From NCBI GenBank assembly GCA_963722905.1, contig CAVROT010000014.1:62001-126000 (forward strand): 64,000 bases of DNA, given 5' to 3'. The notes under the pieces were generated by a model, which was not told where the DNA came from, did no database searches, and saw nothing but the letters and a program-made list of their open reading frames with translations. Shown in pieces: positions 17,587 to 28,458 of the stretch (its first letter is position 1; every line of letters starts with the position of its first letter). The DNA comes from CAVROT01 sp963722905 (GTDB lineage: Bacteria; Pseudomonadota; Alphaproteobacteria; Rhodobacterales; Rhodobacteraceae). The position numbers were made by a program, and so were the translations under genes.

Positions 17587-20385
17587 TCATTGTCCCAGAC
17601 GGTCCAGGAGGGCGGGGACGTGGACCTGATCGGATTTGTAGTTGCCCGTCAGCACGTGCATCATCAGGTTCACGCCGAAGCGCAGCGCGATTTCCCGCTG
17701 GCGTTCGCCCGCATAGCCGCGCCCCACCGGGAACATCCGGTTGCCCCGTTCGTCCACCGCCCAGGCGGCGGCCCAGTCGTTTCCGCCGATGACCACGGGC
17801 GTCACATTGTCGTTGAGGTTGCGGAAGGGCATGCCCTCGACCTGTTCGGCATCGGGCGGCGCTGCCTCTACCCAGACGTCCTGCCCGGCATAGCGGCCGG
17901 GGAAGTCCTGCAGCAGGTAGAACGTGCGCGTCAGCACGTGGTCGGGCGGTACCCGCTCCAGCGGCGGAACGTCCAGTGGGGCCGCCAGGCGCTGCAGGGC
18001 CCGCCCGCCCGGCGACCCCGAGCCGTATCCCGCGACGTCCGCATCGCGCGTGTCGAATACGATCATGCCGCCGGTCCGCAGGTAGGTGTTAAGCCGTCCG
18101 TAGGCCTCGGCCGAGGGTGTCGGCTGATCCGGGGTCACCGGCCAATAGAGCATCGGGAAGAACGCCAGCTCGTCACGCTCCAGATCGACGGCGATGGGGT
18201 CCGACGCCTCTATCGAAGTGCGCGCGAAGAGGACGTCCGTCAGACCTGAAAGGCCGGCGGCGGCGATGCGGTCGACCTCGGCATCGCCGGTGACGACATG
18301 GCCCATCACCGCCTCGCCGGCTGCAAGGAGAGCAAAATCGTCGTCGGGCTGCGGGGCGTCCGCTGCGACACTCGGGTCTTGCGCAACGGCCGGCGCCGGG
18401 CTCAGCCCCATCGGCAGGGCGAGCGCCAGCGCCACGGCCGCCGCCGCCGCGCGGGGCCCCGTCAGCCGGCCGCCCAGCCAGAGGGAGGCCAGCACATCGG
18501 CCGCCATCAACAGCAACGCGGCGGTCAGAAGGGCGCCCTTGAGCGGCGTCTCGCGGGCGACCGACAGGCCCTCGACCGCGATCCGCGATGGCCACCCGGC
18601 CGCCGCCAGCGTGGCGTCCGGCCCCAGAACGTTCAGGGCGATGCGCCGGTCTTCGCCGGCGTAGAGACCCGGCGGCGTCTGCGGCCCCGGCACGGCAGCG
18701 GCGAGGTCAGTGCCGGCGATCCCCGGCATGGTCTGCGCGTCGCGCACCCGGCCGAAGGCATCCAGAACCGCGTCGGGCGTCCAGACGGTGCCCTCCAGCT
18801 CGGCCGCGTCGGGGCGGGCGGGCCGGGTCGACACGGCCAGCCGTTCGAGCATCTGTACGAAGAGGCCGGACAAGGGAAGCGTGGACCATTCAGCGTTGGC
18901 GGTCACGTGGAAGAGCACCACCTGCCCCGCGCCCAGCGGCTTGCGCGTGACCAGCGGCGTGCCGTCCTCGAGACTGGCGATCACGCGTCCGGCAAGCTCG
19001 GGGTCGGGCTGCGCCAGCACCTGCGCGCTGACCGTGACGTCGTCTGGAACGGAGAGACCTGCGAAGGGCGACCCGTCGGCGAAGGGACGCAAACGCTTGT
19101 CCTCGCCCCAGCTCATCGCGCCGCCGACGCTGCGCCCGCCGGCCCTGAGACGCACGGGCATCAGCGCATCCTCGACCTCGCGGCTCACGTCCGAGGCGGC
19201 CAGCCGCGGCCCGGCGAAGCGCACCAGCAGGCCCCCCGCCTCGACCCATGCGGCAAGGCGTTCGTCCTCGTCACCGGCGAGTGTGGCGACATCGGCCAGG
19301 ACGATCACGTCCGGATTGGCCTGCAAGACATCATCCAGCCCGCCGTCGACAAGATCGGCGACGGGCGCCAGCGCCTGATCGAGGTAGTGGGTGGGCGACA
19401 GCAGACGCAACCCCTCGCGTTCGTCCCGGCCCGCGATCAACGCGACCTCGCGCCGCTTGAGCGCGTCGTCCGTCAGCGTCACCGCCCCGGCCGACCGCTG
19501 CCCCTCGATCGCGAAGCGCGTGACGCGGTTGCGCAACTCGGGCGGCAGCGACAGCGACAGCGCCGCCTCGGTAGCGTCGCCGGCGAACGCGGCCTCGCCG
19601 CGGGCAAGCACGCGCTCGATCCCGTTGGGGTCCGGCCCCTCGGCCGTCACCGTCACGGTCCGCTCGCCGTCGCCGCGCGACCGCAGGGCCGTCAGGGCGA
19701 CGGCGCCGTCCTCGAACGTCGCGGGGCGCAGGCCGACGGCGGTGCGCGGGCTCTCGACCACCCGCACGGCGCCGCGTAGCTCCAGCGCGGCCAGCACGTC
19801 GGCACGGCCGTCTCGGTCGATGCCGTCCGACAGCCAGAGCGTGTCGAAGGCGCCACCGAGGCCCTCGGCCCAGGCGACGGATACGGCGCCGGGCGCCCAT
19901 GGCCGGGGCTGCACGCCCGGCAGGCGGGCCTCCCACGCATCCGCCGCCTGGAACGGCAGATCGCCCTCGGGCGGGGCGGTCAGCATCGCTACCGCTGCGG
20001 TGCGTCCGTCCTGCGACGCCTCGTCCAGCGCGGCGGACACGCGGTCGATCCGGCGCGGCCAGTCGGCGGCGTCGGCCCATGTCCCGTCCAGCAGGATCAG
20101 CAGCGGACCGTTGCCCGCCACGCGGTCCTGCGGGTTCAGCACCGGCCCGGCGAACCCGGCGATCACCGCCGCCACCGCCAGCGTGCGCAGCAGCAACAGC
20201 CACCAGGGCGTCCGGTCCGACTGGTGGTCGTCGTCGGTCAGCCCCAGCAGCAGCGCCACGCCGGGGAACAGCCGCCGCACCGGCGCGGGCGGCACGGCGC
20301 GCAGGAGGATCCAAAGGATCGGCAGGGCGACGAGGCCCAGCAGCAGCCAGGGCGCCGTGAAGCCGATGGGGCCGAGGATCCACAT
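17587..20385 (-). CDS. BatA/DUF4159 domain membrane protein
   Basis: A 932-residue protein. The N-terminus is an aerotolerance-regulator (BatA) domain with two membrane helices and the segment LFPGVALLLGL. A VWA-like region follows (LLILLDGTWADA), then a membrane helix near 690, and a C-terminal DUF4159 domain (ELAFFPMLYWPVTPDQPTPS to FGVNLMMHVLTGNYKSDQ). The ATG at 20385 is chosen because the BatA domain begins right there; its ribosome site is weak. It lies between DUF58 and the 683-residue membrane protein and probably works with MoxR at the envelope. Confidence 0.8.
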   Translation of the reverse strand: MWILGPIGFTAPWLLLGLVALPILWILLRAVPPAPVRRLFPGVALLLGLTDDDHQSDRTPWWLLLLRTLAVAAVIAGFAGPVLNPQDRVAGNGPLLILLDGTWADAADWPRRIDRVSAALDEASQDGRTAAVAMLTAPPEGDLPFQAADAWEARLPGVQPRPWAPGAVSVAWAEGLGGAFDTLWLSDGIDRDGRADVLAALELRGAVRVVESPRTAVGLRPATFEDGAVALTALRSRGDGERTVTVTAEGPDPNGIERVLARGEAAFAGDATEAALSLSLPPELRNRVTRFAIEGQRSAGAVTLTDDALKRREVALIAGRDEREGLRLLSPTHYLDQALAPVADLVDGGLDDVLQANPDVIVLADVATLAGDEDERLAAWVEAGGLLVRFAGPRLAASDVSREVEDALMPVRLRAGGRSVGGAMSWGEDKRLRPFADGSPFAGLSVPDDVTVSAQVLAQPDPELAGRVIASLEDGTPLVTRKPLGAGQVVLFHVTANAEWSTLPLSGLFVQMLERLAVSTRPARPDAAELEGTVWTPDAVLDAFGRVRDAQTMPGIAGTDLAAAVPGPQTPPGLYAGEDRRIALNVLGPDATLAAAGWPSRIAVEGLSVARETPLKGALLTAALLLMAADVLASLWLGGRLTGPRAAAAAVALALALPMGLSPAPAVAQDPSVAADAPQPDDDFALLAAGEAVMGHVVTGDAEVDRIAAAGLSGLTDVLFARTSIEASDPIAVDLERDELAFFPMLYWPVTPDQPTPSAEAYGRLNTYLRTGGMIVFDTRDADVAGYGSGSPGGRALQRLAAPLDVPPLERVPPDHVLTRTFYLLQDFPGRYAGQDVWVEAAPPDAEQVEGMPFRNLNDNVTPVVIGGNDWAAAWAVDERGNRMFPVGRGYAGERQREIALRFGVNLMMHVLTGNYKSDQVHVPALLDRLGQ

Positions 20386-20494
20386 CAGCCGCCGCCCCGC
20401 AAAGGCATCACGCGCCATCCGCGGACGATCCGTTCCACGCGCCGCCATGGGTACGCGGTGCGATGTCTCGGGTCCGCCTGACGGTCGGCACGTC

Positions 20495-21367
20495 TCATCC
20501 CTGACGCTCCAACGCGGCGTAGAGCCACAGCAAGGCAGCGGCGGCGGGCGCGCCGGTGTGGCGGCAATCATACTGCCACCCCGTCACCCGGCACAGGGCG
20601 CGCAAGGCGTCCTTGCGGGCCGCCAGTCGGTCCAGGTAGCGCCCGCGCAGGTCGCCGGCCTTCAGGGTCTCGTGGCGTACCGTCCCCCCCATCGAGGTGA
20701 AGACGGTGCGGCCGTCGAAGGGAAACGCCTCTTCCTGCGGATCGAGGATCTGGAGAACCGCCCCCTGAACGCCGCGATCCGCCGCGTGGGTCAGCGCCGC
20801 CTCGACCGAAGCGATGTCACCCATGAAATCCGACAGGAACACGGCCCGCGACCGCGCCGGCATTCCGCGGGTGCGCGGGGCGCCGTAATCTTCGGCTTCA
20901 TCGTCCCCAAGAGCGGCGGCGATCCGCATCACCTGAAGTTCGCCCGACCTTGGCGGCAATCCGTCCCCCGACAGCCCGACGCGTTCGCCCCCCCGCACCA
21001 AAAGGATGGCCAGCGCCAGCGCCAGAACGCGGGCGCGCGCGGCCTTGGCCGGCAGCGACGGCGCGGACGCGAACGTCATCGACCGCGCCCCGTCGACCCA
21101 CAGCACCACCGACTGCGCCGCCTGCCATTCGCGCTCCTTGACGAAATGGGTGTCCGACCGGCCCGAGCGGCGCCAATCGACCGCGCGCACCTCGTCACCC
21201 GGCACCATCGGGCGGTACTGCCAGAACTCATCGCCCTGCCCCGCGCGCCGTCGGCCATGCTGGCCCAGTGCGACGGTGCGCGCCAGCAGACGCGCGTCGG
21301 CCAGCAGCGCCGGGAACGGCGCGGCCAGCCCCTCGGCACCGGCGCGGAGATCGGTGGCAAAGCTCAT
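20495..21367 (-). CDS. DUF58 domain protein
   Basis: A 290-residue VWA-related DUF58 protein, the usual immediate partner of MoxR. The diagnostic block GDEFWQYRPMVPGDEVRAVDWRRSGRSD is at about residues 45-72, followed by the VWA-type strand SVVLWVDGARSM. It starts 76 bases after moxR. MoxR ATPases are thought to remodel or insert cofactors or metals into VWA-type partners; the client here is unknown. Confidence 0.85.
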   Translation of the reverse strand: MSFATDLRAGAEGLAAPFPALLADARLLARTVALGQHGRRRAGQGDEFWQYRPMVPGDEVRAVDWRRSGRSDTHFVKEREWQAAQSVVLWVDGARSMTFASAPSLPAKAARARVLALALAILLVRGGERVGLSGDGLPPRSGELQVMRIAAALGDDEAEDYGAPRTRGMPARSRAVFLSDFMGDIASVEAALTHAADRGVQGAVLQILDPQEEAFPFDGRTVFTSMGGTVRHETLKAGDLRGRYLDRLAARKDALRALCRVTGWQYDCRHTGAPAAAALLWLYAALERQG

Positions 21368-21443
21368 GCAGGCCGCGCCGTTCTCCCGGATGGATGGGCA
21401 GCCAGCCGCGCTGGACGGCCCGGCAGACGTGGCCAGCGATCCG

Positions 21444-22451
<1,008 letters not shown>

Positions 22452-22535
22452 GACAACGCCTCTCGTCCGGTTATATCGTGATACGGGAACAGAGTAGTCC
22501 GCCGGGCACAATCGGCAAAACCGACGAGGGGACAA

Positions 22536-23093
22536 TTGATCGTGACACCCGACGCCGAAGGCATCGCCGACAGCGCGCGCGCCGCATCGAAGGGCGGTCC
22601 GCCGCCGGTCCACCTGTGGGATCCGCCGTTCTGCGGCGATCTCGACATCCGCATCGCGGCGGACGGGACGTGGTTCTACCTCGGGACGCCCATCGGCCGT
22701 CCGGCGCTGGTCAAGCTCTTCTCGGGCGTGCTCAAGCGCGAGGGCGACCGGCATTACCTCGTCACCCCGGTCGAGAAGGTCGGCATCAGGGTGGACGACG
22801 CGCCCTTCGTCGCCGTGGACTGCGACATCGGCGCCGCGCTGACCTTCACCACCAATGTCGGCGACCGCGTGACGGCGGGGCCGGACCATGCCGTCACCGT
22901 GGCGCATGACGACGAGGGAGAGCCACGTCCCTACCTGCACGTGCGGCGCGGGCTGATGGCCCTGATCGACCGCAAGACGTTCTACCGGCTGGTCGAGGCG
23001 GGCGTGACGGCGCCGCACGAGCGGCCGGACTGGTTCGGCCTGCGCTCGGGCGACACGTTCTTCCCGATCCTCCCCGCCAGCGAGATGGCGTGA
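22536..23093 (+). CDS. DUF1285 family protein
   Basis: A 185-residue cytoplasmic protein with the full DUF1285 pattern: PPVHLWDPPFCGDLDIRI, GTWFYLGTPIGRPALVKLF and RSGDTFFPI at the C-terminus. The function of the family is unknown. Start choice is open: TTG at 22536 lies 4 to 6 bases after GAGGGG, while a GTG at 22542 gives a more usual codon with wider spacing. It is divergent from moxR. Confidence 0.75.
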   Translation: MIVTPDAEGIADSARAASKGGPPPVHLWDPPFCGDLDIRIAADGTWFYLGTPIGRPALVKLFSGVLKREGDRHYLVTPVEKVGIRVDDAPFVAVDCDIGAALTFTTNVGDRVTAGPDHAVTVAHDDEGEPRPYLHVRRGLMALIDRKTFYRLVEAGVTAPHERPDWFGLRSGDTFFPILPASEMA

Positions 23094-23311
23094 TCGCGCC
23101 GGGGCCGCTGCCGGGCCGGCGACGTCTAGGGCGGATCGGCCCATGCGAGGGACAGCGGCGACGGGTCGGCGAGGGGTGCGGGCGACAGCGATCGACCGGC
23201 AGTGCCGTGGAGCCGTTCGCCGTGGCGCGCATGCCACGTCGGCGCGCCGGTCGTCGGTCCGGCCAGGATCCGATGTCGCCGCGCGCGGACGGGCAGCGGT
23301 ACGGGGGACCG

Positions 23312-23612
23312 ATGCAGCCCGGCCGGACACAGCCCTTGGCCTTCGGCCTGGTCCTGTCGGGGCCGATGTCGCTTCCTGTCTCCGGCGTGGCCACGACGCC
23401 CGCGGTCGGCGTGCCGCCCGAATTTCGTGCCGCCGTGGTTGAGATCGTGGCTTCTCCGGGGCCATCGCGTTCCCGGCGCTGCTGGTGGTCGGCCCCGTCG
23501 CGCGGCGGCTGGCGGCCCGCCTGGTGCGCGCGACCAACGGACCCCGTCGCCAGGCCCGCGTTGTCGCGGCGAGCCGGTCGCCGATCCGCACGAGGCGGAA
23601 CCGAGGGTCTAA
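23312..23612 (+). pseudogene. DUF2798-like membrane protein gene, frameshifted
   Basis: Reading begins at ATG 23312 (GGGGGA upstream) with a DUF2798-like helix containing LVLSGPMSL and SGVATT. After EF the frame moves: VPPWLRSWL continues one frame over (an extra T near 23421 would explain it), and GAIAFPALLVVGPVARRL continues in the third frame after a second shift near 23450. A TAA at 23610-23612 in the second frame touches the next start. The fragments join into one two-helix protein only if at least two single-base changes are undone. This is either a decayed gene or a sequencing or assembly error. Confidence 0.6.
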
Positions 23613-24263
23613 ATGCTCGTCCTGGATCACCGACCTCGTGGCGCAGGGCGGCTATATCGGGATCGCCGCGCTGATGTTCGCCGAGAACGTCTTTCCGCCC
23701 ATCCCGTCCGAAGTCATCATGCCACTGGCCGGGTTACCAGGCGGCCGCGGGCGACCTGTCGCTGATCCTCGTCATCCTCGCCGGAACGATCGGATCGCTG
23801 GCTGGCGCGGTGATGTGGTGGGCCATCGGGCGGCGCGTCGGGAGCGAGCGGCTGCAGGCCTTCGCACACCGCCACGGCCGCTGGCTGACGCTGACACCCG
23901 GCGACGTGCGTGCCGCCGATCGCTGGTTCGCACGGCACGGCGGTCCGGCGGTGCTGTTCGGCCGGCTCGTGCCAGGCGTGCGCACGTTGATCTCGGTTCC
24001 GGCGGGGATCGCCGGGATGTCGCTGGGCCGGCTGCTGGCCTATTCCGCCGTCGGTTCGCTGGTCTGGACGTCGGTGCTGACCGTCGCCGGCTACCTGCTG
24101 CGGGACAGCTACGGACGCCGTCGGCGACTGGATGGCGCCGGTCTCGAACGTGGTCGTCGCGGCCCTCGTGCTGGGCTATCTCTACCGCGTCGCGACGTTC
24201 CGGCGCCGCGAACGACGGCAGGACGCCAGCAGCCTTAGGCGTCCGGCAGGTCCGCTCGCCTAG
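23613..24263 (+). pseudogene. DedA family membrane protein gene, frameshifted
   Basis: Pieces of one DedA protein lie in successive frames: WITDLVAQGGYIGIAALMF and VFPPIPSEVIMPLAG, then (after an extra T near 23736) YQAAAGDLSLILVILAGTIG, then SAGVMWW-type helices to LRDSYG, then (after an extra C near 24113) AVGDWMAPVSNVVVAALVLGYLYR up to TAG 24261-24263. The start ATG 23613 also needs one base removed to join the body. DedA proteins are undecaprenyl-phosphate or lipid scramblases. Each break is a single-base gain, and all motifs otherwise look intact. Confidence 0.65.
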
Positions 24264-24830
24264 CCCACGTAAGGGCGGCGGGCGCAGTCCGGCGGCGGCG
24301 TTCGTCACGATGCCGTCGATCCGGCGTCGCCGCGTGGCGGCGGTCTTGGCCGTCTTGAGCCATTCCAGCGTGCCGCGCCGCACGTTCGGCGGATAGGGTC
24401 CCAGGCTCGGCCGCGCAGGTCGCCCAGCGCCCGCGCGAGGTCGTCCGGCACCTCCAGCCGCTCCACGTCGTCAAGGAAGCTCCACATCCCGTTGCTCCTC
24501 GCGACCGCGATGGCAGGCCTCGCCGGCGGCGGTCATCGCGCCGCCGTCCCGCGCGCGCGCGACGAGGCGCTTGTTCAACCCCGACCAGGCCGACGACGCC
24601 TTGCGGGGCGAGATCAGGACCGCCGTCCGCGCGTCGTCGACCTTGCGCGGAACGCTGTCGATCCAGCCCCAGCAGAGCAGCTCCTCAACACGCTCCTCGA
24701 CCGGGAACCAGCCCGCATTCCCCTTGCGCCCGGTGACCAACCAGACGCTGGCACTGTCGGCGTGATTGTCCGCCAGCCAGCGGCGCAACTCCGCCCGCGA
24801 ATCGACCGCGACCTCCGGCGCGTCCTTCAA
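24260..24830 (-). pseudogene. YdeI/OmdA-like protein gene, frameshifted
   Basis: A TTG start at 24830 overlaps the polA stop, followed by a clean N-terminal half (ASVWLVTGRKGNAGWFPVEE, ELLCWGWIDSVPRKVDD, RKASSAWSGLNKRLVARA). Near 24518 the frame shifts to IAVARSNGMWSFLDDVERLEV and near 24400 again to YPPNVRRGTLEWLKTAKTAATRRRRI. Joined, these give a normal YdeI/OmpD-associated protein of about 190 residues. A last shift would let it end at the CTAG palindrome 24260-24263, which also holds the stop of the convergent dedA. Decay and sequence error are both possible. Confidence 0.6.
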
Positions 24831-27604
24831 TGCGCCTGCGCCCAGCTCTGCCCCCGTCCGGCATCGGCGACGAGGGCGACGTCCAGCTTCACCGCCGGCA
24901 TCGCCGCACCCTCCATCACGGCGCGCGCGCGGTCGATCAGGGCGTCGGCGGCGTCTGCGTCGACCTCGAATAGCAGTTCGTCGTGAACCTGGAGCAGCAT
25001 CGTCGCCGGAAGGTCGGAGATGGCCGGATCCATGCGGACCATGGCGCGGCGGATGATGTCGGCCGCCGTCCCCTGGATCGGCGCATTGATCGCGGCGCGG
25101 CGGGCGAACCCCGCGCGGGGGCCGCTGGCGTTGATCTCGGGCGTGTTGATCCGGCGGCCGAACAGCGTGCAGACGTGCCCGTTCGCCTTGGCGAAGCGCA
25201 CGGTCGCGTCCATGTAGGCGCGGATGCCGGGGAAGCGTTCGAAATAGCGGTCGATGAAGCCCTGCGCCTCGTCGCGCGGGATCCGCAGATTGCGCGCCAG
25301 GCCAAAACCCGAGATCCCGTAGATGACGCCGAAATTGATCGCCTTGGCCTGCCGGCGCACGTCCGGCGTCATCTCGTCCAGCGGCACGCCGAACATCTCG
25401 GACGCGGTCAGGGCGTGGATGTCCACGCCGTCGGCGAAGGCCCGCTTCAGCTCTGGGATCTCGGCCATGTGGGCGAGGATCCGCAGCTCGATCTGGCTGT
25501 AGTCCAGCGACACCAGCACGCGGCCCTCCGGCGCGACGAAGGCCTCGCGGATGCGGCGCCCTTCCTCGGTGCGGATCGGGATGTTCTGGAGGTTCGGGTC
25601 GGTCGAGGCGAGCCGCCCGGTGCTGGCCCCGGCGATCGAGTAGGACGTGTGGACGCGCCCCTCCAGGATGTGCTCCTGCAAGGCGTCTGTATAGGTCGAC
25701 TTCAGCTTGGACAGCTGGCGCCAGTCGAGGATGCGGCCGGGCAGGTCATGCTCGGTCGCGAGGTCCTCCAGCACGTCGGCGCCGGTGGCATAGGCGCCGG
25801 TCTTGCCCTTCTTGCCGCCGGGCATCCCCATCTCGTCGAACAGGATCTCGCCCAGCTGCTTGGGCGAGCCCAGGTTGAAGGGGCGGCCAGCCAGCCCGTG
25901 GATCTCGGCCTCCAGACCGGCCATCTTCTGCGCGAACTTCGACGACATCCGGCTCAGCACCTCGCGGTCGACGGCGATGCCGGCCATCTCCATGCGCGCC
26001 AGAACGGGGACCAGCGGACGCTCAAGCGTTTCGTAGACGGTCGTGACGCGGCTGGAATGAAGCTGCGGCTTCAGCAGCTCCCACAGGCGCAGGGTGACGT
26101 CGGCATCCTCGGCCGCGTAGGGCACCGCGTCGGCGATGGGGACGCGGTCGAAGGTGATCTGCGACTTGCCCGACCCGATCAGGGTCTTGATCGGCAGGGG
26201 GGCGTGGCCGAGATAGCGTTCTGACAGCAGATCCATGCCGTGGCCGTGCAGGCCCGCGTGCAGCGCGTAGGACAGCAGCATCGTGTCGTCGATGGGATCG
26301 ACGGCGATACCCTGCCGCGCCAGTATCTTGGCGTCGTACTTCATGTTGTGGCCGATCTTGAGGACGGCGTCGTCCTCCAGCAGCGGTCGCAGCATCGCCA
26401 GCGCCTCCGTGCGGTCCATCTGCCCCTCGGCCAGCGCGTCCGAGCCGAACAGCCCCTCCTCCGCGGCGCGGTGGCCCAGCGGCACGTAGCAGGCCCGCCC
26501 CGCATCGACGCAGAGCGATATGCCCACGAGGTCGGCGCGCATCTCGTCCAGCGACGTCGTTTCGGTATCCACGGCGACACGGCCCCGCGCGTGGGCCGCG
26601 TCGATCCAGATTTGCAACGCCGCGGCGTCGTGGACACATTCGTAGGCGTCCCTGTCGAAGGCAACGGGCGCGGCCGACGCCACCTCTGGCGCCGCGATGA
26701 CCGGGGCGGTCTCGCCCAAGGCTTCGGCCACGCGGCGCGTGACCGTGCGGAACTCCATCGCGGTCAGGAAGCCCAGGAGATCGTCGGCCACGGGCGGGCG
26801 GACCACGAGGCTGTCCAGATCGTAGTCCAGCGCCATGTCGCAATCCAGTTGGACCAGCCGCCGCGACAGACGGATCTGGTCGGCATGCTCGATCAGGACC
26901 TGGCGCCGTTTCGGCTGCTTGATCTCGCCGGCCCGGTCCAGAAGCGCGTCGAGATCGCCGAACTCGTTGATCAGCAGCGCCGCCGTCTTGATGCCGATGC
27001 CGGGCGCGCCGGGCACGTTGTCGACCGAATCCCCGGCCAGCGCCTGCACATCCACCACCCGTTCGGGCCCGACGCCGAACTTTGCCCATACGCCGTCGCG
27101 GTCGATGGTGGCGTTCTTCATGGCGTCGAACATGACCACGCCGTCGCCGATGAGCTGCATGAGGTCCTTGTCCGACGACACGATCGTCACGCGGCCCCCG
27201 GCCTCGCGCGCGCGGCAGGCCAGCGTGGCGATGATGTCGTCCGCCTCGAACCCCTCCTGTTCCAGACAGGAGATGTTGAAGGCGCGCGTCGCTTCCCGGG
27301 TCAGCGGTATCTGCGGGCGCAGATCCTCGGGCATCTCGTCCCGGTTGGCCTTGTAGAGATCGTACATGTCGTTGCGGAACGTGTGCGAGCCCTTGTCGAA
27401 CACGACAGCCGCATGGGTCGGGGCGTCGGGGCCGCGATTGTCCTCGATCATCTTCCACAGCATGTTGACGAAGCCGCTGACGGCCCCCACCGGCAGGCCG
27501 TCGGACTTGCGCGCCAGCGGCGGCAGGGCGTGGAACGCACGGAAGATGAAGGCGGACCCGTCCACCAGCGACAGGTGGTGCCCCTTGCCGAACGTGTCGC
27601 CCAT
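24827..27604 (-). CDS. polA: DNA polymerase I
   Basis: A full-length 925-residue enzyme for repair and Okazaki fragment processing. The 5'-3' exonuclease domain covers about residues 1-290 (LVDGSAFIFRAFHALP, SSDKDLMQL). The 3'-5' proofreading domain keeps its acidic residues (VDTETTSL, HNMKYDAKI, YAAEDADVTL), so proofreading should be active. The polymerase domain has motif A VSLDYSQIELRILAH, motif B RRQAKAINFGVIYG and motif C LLQVHDELLFEV. It is the last intact gene of a co-directional run from nth. Confidence 0.97.
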   Translation of the reverse strand: MGDTFGKGHHLSLVDGSAFIFRAFHALPPLARKSDGLPVGAVSGFVNMLWKMIEDNRGPDAPTHAAVVFDKGSHTFRNDMYDLYKANRDEMPEDLRPQIPLTREATRAFNISCLEQEGFEADDIIATLACRAREAGGRVTIVSSDKDLMQLIGDGVVMFDAMKNATIDRDGVWAKFGVGPERVVDVQALAGDSVDNVPGAPGIGIKTAALLINEFGDLDALLDRAGEIKQPKRRQVLIEHADQIRLSRRLVQLDCDMALDYDLDSLVVRPPVADDLLGFLTAMEFRTVTRRVAEALGETAPVIAAPEVASAAPVAFDRDAYECVHDAAALQIWIDAAHARGRVAVDTETTSLDEMRADLVGISLCVDAGRACYVPLGHRAAEEGLFGSDALAEGQMDRTEALAMLRPLLEDDAVLKIGHNMKYDAKILARQGIAVDPIDDTMLLSYALHAGLHGHGMDLLSERYLGHAPLPIKTLIGSGKSQITFDRVPIADAVPYAAEDADVTLRLWELLKPQLHSSRVTTVYETLERPLVPVLARMEMAGIAVDREVLSRMSSKFAQKMAGLEAEIHGLAGRPFNLGSPKQLGEILFDEMGMPGGKKGKTGAYATGADVLEDLATEHDLPGRILDWRQLSKLKSTYTDALQEHILEGRVHTSYSIAGASTGRLASTDPNLQNIPIRTEEGRRIREAFVAPEGRVLVSLDYSQIELRILAHMAEIPELKRAFADGVDIHALTASEMFGVPLDEMTPDVRRQAKAINFGVIYGISGFGLARNLRIPRDEAQGFIDRYFERFPGIRAYMDATVRFAKANGHVCTLFGRRINTPEINASGPRAGFARRAAINAPIQGTAADIIRRAMVRMDPAISDLPATMLLQVHDELLFEVDADAADALIDRARAVMEGAAMPAVKLDVALVADAGRGQSWAQAH

Positions 27605-27676
27605 GTCGTGCCCTCCCCGCGGCGCGGATGCACGCCGGGCGCAGACCTAGCGTTCGGCGCGGGGCCGGTCCACTGC

Positions 27677-28456
27677 TCAGCCGCAGGGGAACGCGGGCGC
27701 GGCGCGTGGCACGGCGGTTGTACGGACGGACGGGGACGGCCCGGCATCCCGGTAGGGCCAGCCGGGCCAGCGCGCTGCGTCGCGGTACGGCCATCCGGGC
27801 GGCCCAGCGACGTCGCCATGCGGCCATCCGGCATAGCCGGGGTCGCGCCGCCCGGGCAGTCCGGCGCCACGCGGCAGCGGCACCGGATTGTTCCCGGCGC
27901 CGACGACGGCCGTCAGCGAAGCCGCCGGGCCGGACGGCGGGGCGAAGGGCGCGGGCGGGCGCGGCGTCTCGACCTCGGCGCTACGGACCGGACCGCACCC
28001 TTCGGTCTCCACCCCTTCCAGCAGGGCCCTCGTTCCCGGCGCGAGGCCGCGCAGGTCCACACTGTGCCCCGCCTTGGTGCCCAGCCCGCGAACGCCGAAT
28101 GTCAGCGGATCGTCAAGGTCGAGACGCTGCGTCGATGCGCCGAAAAGCCCGCCCTCCCCCGCCCAACGCGGCCCCGGTCCGCTGGCGAAGTGCAGAGTGA
28201 AGGTCCCCGGCGGCACCAGCACCCGGAAGAAGCTGCCACCGGTGAAGTATGCCGCGAGGACGGCAGCCCCGTCGCCCTCGGCGGGGCGCAGTTCGACGTA
28301 CCAGTCCAGCCCCGGCGGCGTGCGCACCTGAAGCGGAAACACCGCCGGCAGGCCGCTGCGGTTCCACATCAGCCCTGGGCGCGGCGCCTCGGCCGTGGCC
28401 GGCCCCGCAAGCACCGTAAGCATGAACGCCAGAACGGCAAGCAGCGGACGCGCCAC
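27677..28456 (-). CDS. Secreted protein with C-terminal GWPYRDA repeats
   Basis: A 259-residue protein starting with GTG two bases after the stop of the zinc-finger gene (TGATCGTG), so translation is coupled. The N-terminus is a clean signal peptide (LLAVLAFMLTVLAGPATA-EA). The middle is beta-rich (FPLQVRTPPGLDWYVELRP). The tail is Pro/Gly/Trp-rich with near-repeats of about 11-12 residues, GWPHGDV, GWPYRDA and GWPYRDA. I do not recognise a family. The repeats may bind another surface component, but that is a guess. Confidence 0.6.
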   Translation of the reverse strand: MARPLLAVLAFMLTVLAGPATAEAPRPGLMWNRSGLPAVFPLQVRTPPGLDWYVELRPAEGDGAAVLAAYFTGGSFFRVLVPPGTFTLHFASGPGPRWAGEGGLFGASTQRLDLDDPLTFGVRGLGTKAGHSVDLRGLAPGTRALLEGVETEGCGPVRSAEVETPRPPAPFAPPSGPAASLTAVVGAGNNPVPLPRGAGLPGRRDPGYAGWPHGDVAGPPGWPYRDAARWPGWPYRDAGPSPSVRTTAVPRAAPAFPCG

Positions 28457-28458
28457 GA

